Both the position numbers and the translations under genes were made by a program. DNA of 64,000 nt from JASHVB01 sp035523995 (GTDB lineage Bacteria; Pseudomonadota; Alphaproteobacteria; Acetobacterales; Acetobacteraceae), in NCBI GenBank assembly GCA_035523995.1, contig DATKPQ010000151.1:15718-79717 (forward strand), written 5' to 3'. The notes beneath the pieces were generated by a model. That model ran no database searches and had not been told where the DNA came from. It saw only the letters and a program-made list of their open reading frames with translations. Every line of letters starts with the position of its first letter. Position 1 is the stretch's first letter. Positions 1-11,301 of this stretch are shown piece by piece.

Positions 1-217
1 GTAACGTCGCACCGTCCACAGTGACCACGGTGCGGCCGGCACCATTGCGGGCACGCAACAGGAGCGTTGCTCCGAGCGACTCCTCCAGCCCGCGCACCTG
101 ATGGCTGACCGCGCTGGTGCTGACGTTCAGTTCCGACGCCGCGCGTGCGAAGCTGCCCAACCGCGCCACCGCGGCAAAGGCCCGCAGGGCCGCCAAAGGA
201 GGAATACGCTCCGCCAT
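1..217 (-). CDS. LysR-family transcriptional regulator, N-terminal part (runs off the window)
   Basis: Reading leftwards from ATG at 217 (a GTG lies directly before it at 220) gives about 72 residues of a LysR winged helix-turn-helix: a LAALRAFAAVARLGSF stretch, then ARAASELNVSTSAVSHQV as the recognition-helix region and LEESLGATLLLR as the wing entry. The ligand-binding domain lies outside the window. The N-terminus resembles the GcvA/AmpR branch, but that is a family impression only. It is divergent from the CydDC-like ABC transporter, so by LysR convention it may regulate that gene and itself from the shared intergenic region. The frame is clean to base 1, so it is a partial gene and not a broken one. 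Confidence 0.85.
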   Translation of the reverse strand, partial: MAERIPPLAALRAFAAVARLGSFARAASELNVSTSAVSHQVRGLEESLGATLLLRARNGAGRTVVTVDGATL

Positions 218-233
218 CACCGTGCAATTTAAC

Positions 234-247
234 TCAACAGCGGTTGA
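234..247. promoter_or_regulatory. candidate LysR operator dyad
   Basis: TCAAC-AGCG-GTTGA is a perfect 5-4-5 inverted repeat fitting the T-N11-A rule for LysR boxes. It lies between the LysR start (217) and the divergent ABC gene (316). Assignment to this regulator is inference from position. Confidence 0.4.
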
Positions 248-315
248 AAAACACTCGTTTGCGCAACGCCTTTCCGCCCCCCAGGATATTCCCTCGGGAC
301 AGGGAGACCGGACCG

Positions 316-3891
<3,576 letters not shown>

Positions 3892-4032
3892 GGAGGCGTT
3901 GAGACCGCGAGGACCTGCGACGGGGCATCGTCGGCACGACGGCCTGCCCCTGACGAGGGCATGCTCACTTTTCGTCAACCATTCCACGCCATCCTGGCGC
4001 TGCACGCTTTGGGCACCATAGGCACCGCCAGG

Positions 4033-5991
4033 ATGGCCACGCCACCCGAGACCCTGATCGCCGGACGCTTCACCGTCTCGCTCGGCCAGCCGATGCCCGA
4101 ATCGGGCGGCGGACTTCCCTGCTTCGCCGCGAAGGACAGCCGCAGCGGCGACACCCCGCTGATCGCCATTCAGGTCCGCCGTGATTCCCCGGCACGCGCG
4201 CATTCCCTGCAGATGCTGGGGCAGCCGATCGACGGCCTGCTGACTCCGCTCGCTCATGGTCCGGCGCCAGGTCCCCGCGGCGAGGCCGGCTATTTCGTCA
4301 TCTGCCCTGCCCCACCGGGGCCACCGATCACCGGCCGTTTGCGGCCCTGGCCCGAGGCCGCGCTGATTTCCCTCGCGCTGCGGCCGATTGCCCTGGTACT
4401 GGAGAAGCTGGCCGGCCATAACGTCACGCACCGAGCCATCCGGCGGAACAACGTATTCGAGGGCCGGCGCGGGCAGCCACTGGTGCTCGGCGCCGCCTGG
4501 GCCGCCCCACCGGCCCTGCACCAGCCCGCCCTGTTCGAACCCCCCTACAGCGCCATGTGCCACCCCGCCGGCCGCGGCGACGGCCGGATCGCCGACGATG
4601 TCTACGCCCTCGGTGTGCTGCTGCTGACCTTGGCACTCGGCCGCGTACCGCTTGCCGACCTTGACGATGCCGCGATCCTGCGCCGCAAGCTTGAACTCGG
4701 CAGCCATGCCGCGCTGGTCAGCGAGGAGCGCCTGCCGGCACTGATCTCCGATCTGCTCCGCGGCATGCTGGCCGAGGACCCCGAGCATCGCCCCACCCCA
4801 ACGCTCCTGCTCGATTCCGCCGTGGCGCGGTCGCGCCGCGTCGCTGCCCGTCCACCGCCCCGGGCGCAACGTGCCTTGCCGGTGGGTGAGACCGCGGTGT
4901 GGGACGCCCGCACGCTGGCCTACGCGCTTGGGACCGACGCAGAACAAGGGATCGGCGCGCTGCGATCGGGAACAGCGGTGCAGTGGCTGCGGCGCAGCCT
5001 TGGCGATGTTCAGTTGGCGACGCGGGTGGACGAACTCGTGCGTCAGCGTCTCGCCGATACCCCCGGCGAGGAGCCCCGCGCCGACGCCATAATGCTGATG
5101 CGCGCCGTCACTGCGATCGACCCACTGGCCCCGCTGTGCTGGCACGGCACCGCGCTGTGGCCGGACGGGCTGGGTCCGTTGTTGGCCGCGTCCGGCGATT
5201 CTGCACTTGCCGGCAAGCTGCACGACATGGTCGCCGTCGAGGCCCCCGCGAACTGGGGAAGCCTGCGGCCGGAGCGTTGCGACGTGCCGATGTTGCGCCT
5301 GGAGGCACGGCAGAATCGCGCCTACCTGGGCACGCCCGGCCCCGCCGGGGGGCGGTCCCGCCTGACCTATATGCTGAACCCGCTGCTGCCCTGTGCGAGC
5401 CCATTGGTGGCCGATCGATGGGTCATGCGCCTGGCCGATGTGCCAGCTGCGATCGAGGCTGCCATCACGGCCAACCCAAAGGCCGTGCCCTTGGATGCCC
5501 AACTGGCCGCATTCATCGGCGCTCGCGGTGACAGCCGGATTGAGACGGAAACCAACGCCCTGACCGGTAACGCGCAGGACGTGGTGAACCTGCCGGAACT
5601 GCGATTACTCGCGGAGTTGCAGGTCCGCTACCACCCCCGGCCGCTTCCTGCGCTGGCCGCCTGGATCGCCGGTGCGGCGGCGCCGATGCTTGCGCTCTGG
5701 ATGAACCGCCCGCGCCGGCGCGAACTGACCGAGCGGCTAAAGGCACTCGCCGCAGCGGGGCAGTTGCTGCCGATGCTGGCGCTGCTGGAGGATCCGCCAG
5801 GGCGTTCCGCCGATGCCGCGGCGGCCAGGGTTGCCGCAGACGAGTTGAACCGTATCGATGCGGAACTGGCCGCCATAGCCGCTGGCGCCGATGAACGCCG
5901 GGCCGTAGCGACGCGGCTTGGGCAGGAGATCGCCGCCGGAGCCGGCTTGCTCGCTCTAACTGCGATGTTGGCCCTGGCGGTGCTGGGTTGA
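4033..5991 (+). CDS. protein-kinase-fold protein lacking catalytic residues (pseudokinase)
   Basis: The 652-residue protein starts with a Ser/Thr-kinase-like fold. The C-lobe segment DDVYALGVLLLTLALG and the end segment RGMLAEDPEHRPTP match the family well. Key catalytic positions are changed: the VAIK lysine reads AIQV, the HRD loop reads HRAIRRNN (Ala near residue 135 replaces the catalytic Asp), and the DFG position reads LGA. It is therefore probably a binding or scaffold protein. A roughly 300-residue C-terminal region of unknown type ends in one hydrophobic segment (AGLLALTAMLALAVLG), suggesting a tail anchor. It overlaps the next membrane-protein gene by one base (TGATG), so the two are translationally coupled. 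ATG 4033 is chosen because the preceding frame is unconserved-looking. Confidence 0.7.
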   Translation: MATPPETLIAGRFTVSLGQPMPESGGGLPCFAAKDSRSGDTPLIAIQVRRDSPARAHSLQMLGQPIDGLLTPLAHGPAPGPRGEAGYFVICPAPPGPPITGRLRPWPEAALISLALRPIALVLEKLAGHNVTHRAIRRNNVFEGRRGQPLVLGAAWAAPPALHQPALFEPPYSAMCHPAGRGDGRIADDVYALGVLLLTLALGRVPLADLDDAAILRRKLELGSHAALVSEERLPALISDLLRGMLAEDPEHRPTPTLLLDSAVARSRRVAARPPPRAQRALPVGETAVWDARTLAYALGTDAEQGIGALRSGTAVQWLRRSLGDVQLATRVDELVRQRLADTPGEEPRADAIMLMRAVTAIDPLAPLCWHGTALWPDGLGPLLAASGDSALAGKLHDMVAVEAPANWGSLRPERCDVPMLRLEARQNRAYLGTPGPAGGRSRLTYMLNPLLPCASPLVADRWVMRLADVPAAIEAAITANPKAVPLDAQLAAFIGARGDSRIETETNALTGNAQDVVNLPELRLLAELQVRYHPRPLPALAAWIAGAAAPMLALWMNRPRRRELTERLKALAAAGQLLPMLALLEDPPGRSADAAAARVAADELNRIDAELAAIAAGADERRAVATRLGQEIAAGAGLLALTAMLALAVLG

Positions 5992-6461
5992 TGCCGACAG
6001 TGGCGCGGCCCCCACGGCGGCACTCGCTGGTCTGGCTGCAAGGACTCGGCTGTGGTGCGGTGGTGACTCTGCTGCCGGCCATGGCGCTATTGCTCGGCGT
6101 GTTGCTGCTGCCCGGCGTGCTGGCGGTGTTGTCCGACCAGCAGCCCGGGCGTCCGGTGGCGCGCACCGTGCTGATATGCGGCACCGCGGCGGCGATTGCC
6201 CCGGTTCTGGCGCTATGGGGCGCCGGCTCCTCGATGGATGCCTGCCTGGGATTGCTGGGCGACCTGCGCGTGACCGGCACCGCCTGGAGTGCCGCCGCGG
6301 TCGGCTGGATCCTGGCGGAACTGGCACCGGTGGTGGTGCTGGTGGTGCTGGACGCGATCACTGCCACCCGCACTGCCCGGCTCAGGGCCGAGCGCAACAA
6401 GCTGGTCGAGGAATGGGGCTACGAGGGAGAACCGGACACGAACGCCGACGCGCACGAATAG
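5991..6461 (+). CDS. small integral membrane protein coupled to the pseudokinase
   Basis: The 156-residue protein has three to four hydrophobic segments (CGAVVTLLPAMALLLGVL, VLICGTAAAIAPVLALWG, ILAELAPVVVLVVLDAI) and a charged C-terminal tail. Its ATG overlaps the stop of the pseudokinase gene, which implies a joint function. I recognise no family. Confidence 0.65.
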   Translation: MPTVARPPRRHSLVWLQGLGCGAVVTLLPAMALLLGVLLLPGVLAVLSDQQPGRPVARTVLICGTAAAIAPVLALWGAGSSMDACLGLLGDLRVTGTAWSAAAVGWILAELAPVVVLVVLDAITATRTARLRAERNKLVEEWGYEGEPDTNADAHE

Positions 6462-6513
6462 CACTGTCTTTGCCACGCCGATGGAAGCCTGACCGGCGGG
6501 CAGGTCGTAGCAG

Positions 6514-6540
6514 GCGTTCGCGCCTTGAAGGGCGCAACGC
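6514..6540. terminator. hairpin between convergent genes
   Basis: GCGTTCGCGCC and GGCGCAACGC pair with one bulge around a TTGAAG loop. It sits between two convergent genes and has no T-run, so it may be a bidirectional or factor-dependent stop. Confidence 0.35.
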
Positions 6541-6568
6541 GGCATTTCGTCTCACGCCGCAACGAGCC

Positions 6569-7732
6569 TCAGCCGATGCGCGCAACTGCGGGGAGACGCA
6601 ATAACAGCCCCGCCGCCAGGAAACATAACACGCAGGCGATCGAGCCAGTGAGAACGAACTTCAGTAGCGCCGGTGCCGCGACGTGGCGCCAGGCGAGTGC
6701 GGTCGCCACCAGGAACGGCGGATGGATAATGTAGATCAGGTAGGCGCGCCGCGCGAGTAACGGCCAAAGTCCGCGCAACACCGCGAACCGGCGTTGAAAC
6801 CAGGCCAAAAGGCCGAGAATGAAGCCCCAGGCGACGAACGGTTCCCAGAACGCATAGGCCAGCGCCTGGAGATTCCAACCTCCCTCGGCGCGGCCGCCGA
6901 GCCACCCGATCCGCGATCCCATTATCGAAACGAGCGGGAATAGAGGCAACGCCATCCAGGCAATCCGTCGCCAGCGGACCGCCTGCCGCGCCGGAATATT
7001 CTCCAGCAGTCGCATGTCGGCTGCCAGGCAGCCGGCGGCGAACAACACGACGTATGACGCGAAATAGCCAGGTTGCAAAAAGGCAACGTTGACGCCGACC
7101 GGCCAGATCAGGCGCAGCAAGAACGCCACCGCGCCGGTGAGCAATGCGGCAATAAGAAGCGTTGCGTTCGACGGAAACGGACGCGGCCGGGCGGACCCGA
7201 TTGGGTTGACTGGTTGCAACAGCAGCCAGGCGGCAGAGAAGATCAGCAGGGCCTCGGTGAACCAAAGTGGACCCGGTTCGAACGCGCCATGCGACCAGCG
7301 ATAGGCGAACATGCGCATGAACGGGCGGCCGCGCGCGGTAGCGGCCAGTGCGATCGTCAGTGGACTCAGCAAGAGAGCGTAGATGACGATGGGTATGCCA
7401 AGACGCGCCAGGCGCCCGCGGATGAAACCCGCCGTCCCGTACCGGTGCCAGGCCGGGGGCGTGTAGTAGCCGGCCAGGAGAAAGAACAGACCCATGAACC
7501 AGGCCTGGTTAACCGTGCAGAACAATACCAGCAGCCGCGATCCGAGCGTGGCAGAGGGCAGAACTTCCTTGTAGTACCAGCCGCCGATGGCGCCGTAGGT
7601 GATCGCGGTGTGATGGAACACAACCAGCAGGGTGACGACGGCGCGAAGCGCGTCGATGCCGCCATTGCGTCCCGCTGCCCCGGCCGGGGCTGTCCGGCGC
7701 GTCGATAGTTCTGGCGTGACCATCGGGCTCAT
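6569..7732 (-). CDS. acyltransferase-3 family membrane protein (OpgC/OafA-like)
   Basis: The 387-residue polytopic membrane protein has about ten hydrophobic segments. The N-terminus contains GGIDALRAVVTLLVVFHHTAI, the first helix plus the conserved histidine of acyltransferase-3 proteins, which transfer acyl or succinyl groups to glycans or antibiotics at the inner membrane. ATG 7732 has a good GGGAGGG ribosome site; a second ATG lies at 7723. The substrate cannot be read from the sequence. It stands alone, convergent with the pseudokinase operon. Confidence 0.8.
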   Translation of the reverse strand: MSPMVTPELSTRRTAPAGAAGRNGGIDALRAVVTLLVVFHHTAITYGAIGGWYYKEVLPSATLGSRLLVLFCTVNQAWFMGLFFLLAGYYTPPAWHRYGTAGFIRGRLARLGIPIVIYALLLSPLTIALAATARGRPFMRMFAYRWSHGAFEPGPLWFTEALLIFSAAWLLLQPVNPIGSARPRPFPSNATLLIAALLTGAVAFLLRLIWPVGVNVAFLQPGYFASYVVLFAAGCLAADMRLLENIPARQAVRWRRIAWMALPLFPLVSIMGSRIGWLGGRAEGGWNLQALAYAFWEPFVAWGFILGLLAWFQRRFAVLRGLWPLLARRAYLIYIIHPPFLVATALAWRHVAAPALLKFVLTGSIACVLCFLAAGLLLRLPAVARIG

Positions 7733-8016
7733 GCCGGGCCCTCCCTCAGGGGCATCAGGATAAGGCGCGGGCGGAGAAAAGCTCTCGCCCCTCCCACAAG
7801 AGGCGGGGGATTTCCTTTTGCATGCCCGCGTCCTGGCCCGATGCCAATGGGCCCTCCTGTGGAAGCGCTCGCCCCCGTCATGCATGACTGCGGCGGTTCG
7901 CGCTACGGTCGCCCGACGCACAACACCGGTTGCTCGTTCTTGCATGGCCACGACAAATTGCCCAGCCACATCGCCCGGCGCACAATGGCCGCACCGAGAG
8001 CACCAGGGCGGATCAC

Positions 8017-9408
8017 ATGGACAGCCTTTCCGAGCATACGCTGAGCAATACCGGTATCGTCGCCGCCTATCGCGCCCGCACGCCAGGGTCCGCCACCCTT
8101 GCACGCGAGGCTGCCGCATTGTTCCCCAGCGGCATCTCGCACGATTCGCGCCAGCTCGATCCCTACGGCATCTATGTCACGCGCGCTCAGGGGCCGCACA
8201 AATGGGATGTCGATGGCAACCGCTACATCGACTATTTCGGCGGCCACGGCGCGTTGTTGCTGGGCCACAACAACGCCACGGTCTCCGCCGCCGTCCAGGA
8301 CGCGCTGCCTTTGGGCACGCAGTTCGGCGCCAATCACCCGGGCGAGATTGCCTGGGCGCGCGCGGTCCAACGTTTGGTACCATCGGCGGAACGAGTGCGC
8401 TTCACGTCCTCTGGCACCGAGGCCACGCTGATGGCCGTGCGCCTTGCCCGTGCCTTCACCGGAAAGCAGACGATTCTGCGCTTCCTGGGGCATTTCCACG
8501 GCTGGCACGACCATATGACCAGCGGCTATTCCAGCCATTTCGATGGGTCGCCGACGCCGGGCGTGCTGCCGGGCGTGGCGGAAAAAAGCGTGCTGGTACC
8601 GCCGAACGATCCGGCGGCAGTGCGCGCCGCACTTGCTGCCAATCGCGACATCGCCGCGGTGATTCTGGAACCGACAGGCTCGTCCTTTGGCCAGGTGCCG
8701 GTCGGGGGCGACTTCATCCGGGAGTTGCGGCAGATCACGCTCGACCATGATGCGCTGCTGATCATGGATGAGGTCATCACGGGGTTCCGGGTTTCGCCGG
8801 GCGGCGCGCAGGCGGCGTTTGGCGTGCGGCCGGATCTGTCGGCGTTCGCCAAGATTCTGGCGGGCGGATTGCCCGGCGCGGCGGTTGCAGGACGCGCCGA
8901 CGTGCTTTCACTCCTCGATTTCGACGTTATGGCGCAACGCGGACAGGAGAAGGTGGCGCATCAGGGCACCTTTAACGCCAACCCGGTTTCTGCGGCGGCG
9001 GGAACATCGGCGCTGACGATCATAGCAGAGAGCGATGCCTGCGATCGTGCTTCGGCTACCGCGGCGCTGCTTCGCGATGCGTGCAACGAGGTACTCGAAT
9101 CGGAGCGCGTTCCTTGGGCGGTGTATGGCACGTTTTCCGGGTTTCACACCTTCTTCAATCCGCACGGCCGCGCGGTTCAGCCGCGCCGCTTCGATCCGGC
9201 CGCATGCAGCTTGGAAGAGCTGAAGACACAGCCGAAGGATCTGGTGAACCGGCTGCGGCTCGCGCTGCTGGTGAACGGCGTCGATGTCGGCGGGCGCATC
9301 GGCGGGTTCCTGTCCTGCACCCACAGCGCGCAGGACGTGGCGCAAACCGCAGCGGCGTTGCGGGAATCCATACGGATGCTGCGGCAGGATGGAGAGTTGC
9401 CTGGGTGA
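8017..9408 (+). CDS. class III PLP aminotransferase, glutamate-1-semialdehyde aminomutase-like
   Basis: The 463-residue fold-type I PLP enzyme shows the conserved pattern of this class: FTSSGTEATLMAVRLARA (phosphate-binding loop), FHGWHDH, LLIMDEVITGFR (the Asp that contacts the pyridine nitrogen) and FAKILAGGLPGAAVAG with the Schiff-base lysine. The wording is closest to HemL-type aminomutases, but the N-terminus and the SRQLDPYGIYVTRAQGP region suggest one of the HemL-like paralogues acting on other amino compounds. No haem gene is adjacent. ATG 8017 gives the expected N-terminal length; the ribosome site is weak. Confidence 0.85.
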   Translation: MDSLSEHTLSNTGIVAAYRARTPGSATLAREAAALFPSGISHDSRQLDPYGIYVTRAQGPHKWDVDGNRYIDYFGGHGALLLGHNNATVSAAVQDALPLGTQFGANHPGEIAWARAVQRLVPSAERVRFTSSGTEATLMAVRLARAFTGKQTILRFLGHFHGWHDHMTSGYSSHFDGSPTPGVLPGVAEKSVLVPPNDPAAVRAALAANRDIAAVILEPTGSSFGQVPVGGDFIRELRQITLDHDALLIMDEVITGFRVSPGGAQAAFGVRPDLSAFAKILAGGLPGAAVAGRADVLSLLDFDVMAQRGQEKVAHQGTFNANPVSAAAGTSALTIIAESDACDRASATAALLRDACNEVLESERVPWAVYGTFSGFHTFFNPHGRAVQPRRFDPAACSLEELKTQPKDLVNRLRLALLVNGVDVGGRIGGFLSCTHSAQDVAQTAAALRESIRMLRQDGELPG

Positions 9409-9830
9409 GAGCGACAGCTTTGCCGCCGGTGCGAGCGGTGCGAGGCGAAAGCAGCAAAGCAGCCAGTTTCGTCGAGACGCTTTGATCGGGATTGCTTCGT
9501 CTGGCCTGACGGTTCTTCCGGATTCTGGTGCTGCCGTCCTGACCGAGGGAACTGCTGCCTTTTCAGGATGGCTTTCGGGGGCTGTGACCCCGTTGGAGAC
9601 AACCTGTCGCGGATATTCTCGCCCCGGTCCTGTGGACAGGCCCTTGGATGATGGCTGTTATGGCAAAGGGTTTGTCCACAGTGCCTGGCTCGACGTTTTT
9701 GCGAACCAGAACGGGGCGGGGGAAGAACTGTCGGGCCCCTCGCTTCGCGCCTCGCGTGACGGTAGGCGCTGCCCGTTAGAGTCAGGTGCCGAGGGGCAAA
9801 GATTTTTTTCGCCCGGCCCCGTTAGATCGG
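9409..9830. other. gene-free stretch with inverted repeats
   Basis: No convincing gene. It contains a degenerate piece of the GTCATTGCGAG repeat family near 9450-9530, an inverted pair CTGTGGACA (9630) and TGTCCACAG (9673), and a terminator-like structure ending at 9809. Confidence 0.4.
9735..9809 (+). terminator. long-range stem followed by T7
   Basis: GCCCCTCG (9735-9742) pairs with CGAGGGGC (9790-9797), with an inner CGCC/GGCG stem. AAAGA and seven Ts follow. It could end the aminotransferase transcript or a small RNA from the gap. Confidence 0.35.
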
Positions 9831-9859
9831 TTGACTGACAGTTAGTGGCGCTCTACATT
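9831..9859 (+). promoter_or_regulatory. sigma70-like promoter, possibly for a leaderless mRNA
   Basis: TTGACT (9831), a 17-bp spacer and TACATT (9854-9859). Transcription would start within a few bases of the ATG at 9867, and no ribosome site is visible, so the following gene may be leaderless. Confidence 0.4.
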
Positions 9860-9866
9860 GACCGTT

Positions 9867-10907
9867 ATGGCAACTGCACTCGACTTTCCTGGCTTGTCTT
9901 CCCAACCCCGCCAAAGGGTTGGTGCGCGCCTCCTCCGCCGCATCGGCGGTGCGGTGCGCAATGCGATCGCCGACAGCCTGCCTCTGGCCGGTGCGACGCG
10001 GCGCCTGGAAGCGTCGCAATCCACCATCGGCCACGCCGTGGACCGAAAAGCGGACGCGTGCCCGGTGTCACCGCATGCCCGTGCCCCGCGCCGGTCCGGC
10101 GCCGCTTCCCCTGTCCGGCCATCCAGGCGCGGCTGGCTGGCGCGATTGCTCCACCGCCGCCGCCCCGCGGCACCGTTCAGCCGCGCGCAATTCTTCGAAA
10201 ATCTCGATGCACCCTTCACCCCTGAGGAATTTCCCGGCCTCAGCCCCGAAGCCTGCGCGTTTTTCAGCACCCCGCTCGAAGATCTCGATCCCGAGATCCT
10301 GGCGAGGCTGCTTGATGCGCTCGCCAGCAAGCTGGCCGATCTCATGCCGCACGAGGCTGGCATGACGGAAGCGACGGCGCTGCTTTCTACGCTGTGGAGG
10401 GGTTTGGACACCCCGCTCGATGCCGCGAGCCCTGATGCCGCTCTGGCCGCCGCCGCACCAGCCACCCCGCCGCAGGCAGTGCCGGACGCACCGGCGATTG
10501 CCCCGGATCCGCGCGCGGAGGCGTCGTCGCCGGCAGATGAATTGCCGCACGTCCCGTTTCCATCACCGGCGCAACAATTGTCACGCATGCCAGCCGAGGC
10601 AGTGCCTTACGCGGCGCTTGCAGCGCCGCCGCTGGCACCCGAATTGCCAACGCCGGACCTGCCGCCCGACGCTTCGATCGCCACCGCCACATCTGCGACC
10701 GAGCCAAACACCGCTTCTCGGCCCGGACCTGTCACACATCACGCGTGTCGCGCCTGGGCTCACCGCCGGTCGTTGCTAATAGGCATCTACCTGGTGATCC
10801 AGCGCGTTCACTGGCTCTTCTGCGGCTGCGGCTCACGTCTCAGTCGCAACCTGCAATCTCCACCGATGTGCCATTGGTGCTACGCCGCCCGCGCCAGCCC
10901 TCCCTGA
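9867..10907 (+). CDS. hypothetical Pro/Ala-rich protein
   Basis: The 346-residue reading frame has a basic N-terminal third (including GWLARLLHRRR), a compact central segment around FPGLSPEACAFF and LDALASKLADLM that looks folded, and a long Pro/Ala-rich linker from about residue 190. The C-terminus (about 285 on) is Cys/Trp/Arg rich and less protein-like. I recognise no family. A TTGACT/TACATT promoter sits directly upstream. The coding potential of the last 60 codons is doubtful; the true protein could differ there. Confidence 0.5.
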   Translation: MATALDFPGLSSQPRQRVGARLLRRIGGAVRNAIADSLPLAGATRRLEASQSTIGHAVDRKADACPVSPHARAPRRSGAASPVRPSRRGWLARLLHRRRPAAPFSRAQFFENLDAPFTPEEFPGLSPEACAFFSTPLEDLDPEILARLLDALASKLADLMPHEAGMTEATALLSTLWRGLDTPLDAASPDAALAAAAPATPPQAVPDAPAIAPDPRAEASSPADELPHVPFPSPAQQLSRMPAEAVPYAALAAPPLAPELPTPDLPPDASIATATSATEPNTASRPGPVTHHACRAWAHRRSLLIGIYLVIQRVHWLFCGCGSRLSRNLQSPPMCHWCYAARASPP

Positions 10908-11301
10908 GCAATCCTGCGCGCTGAGTCCAGCGCGCGTGTGAGGCAATGCACGGGACCGCCCCTTGGCGGCCCCGCCATACCGATTCGTGCCATCTCAATC
11001 CCTCCTGACCACGCCTATGTTCGTGGCTCCGCCGCGGATCGGCCGATGCGCGTTAACCGCTGGCCGGCTAAAAGGGATTTCCCCTCCCTGCCGCGGGCAG
11101 GCGGCGGCGCAGGACGATGGCGTCAGGCTGCGGCATGCGACCGGGTAAAACGCGCAGCCAAGTCCAATTCAAATCCAGTAGAATGTCATTGCGAGGGACC
11201 AGGCCACGCAGCAATCTTGTTGCCCGGCAGCAATCCATGGCCGGGATTGTTTCGTCGCTCCGCTCCTCGCACCGACATTGGTCCACAGCCGAGGCCCCGC
11301 C
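10908..11301. other. intergenic region carrying a dispersed repeat
   Basis: No gene seen. The right part is occupied by a copy of the GTCATTGCGAG palindromic repeat; nothing is recognised in 10908-11184. Confidence 0.5.
11185..11277. repeat. dispersed palindromic repeat, family A, copy 1
   Basis: Starts GTCATTGCGAG, contains two GCAATC blocks (CGCAGCAATC, then GGCAGCAATCC), and ends with GATTGTTTCGTCGCTCCGCT and CTCGCACCGAC, which is the approximate reverse complement of the start. Family copies recur at 12927, 14472, 33887, 37219, 38979, 43812 and 45656. Confidence 0.75.

Noticed and set aside
9630..9681. TGTGGACA/TTGTCCACA considered as DnaA boxes of an origin
   Set aside because: Only two imperfect matches, no AT-rich unwinding region and no dnaA, dnaN or rep gene nearby.
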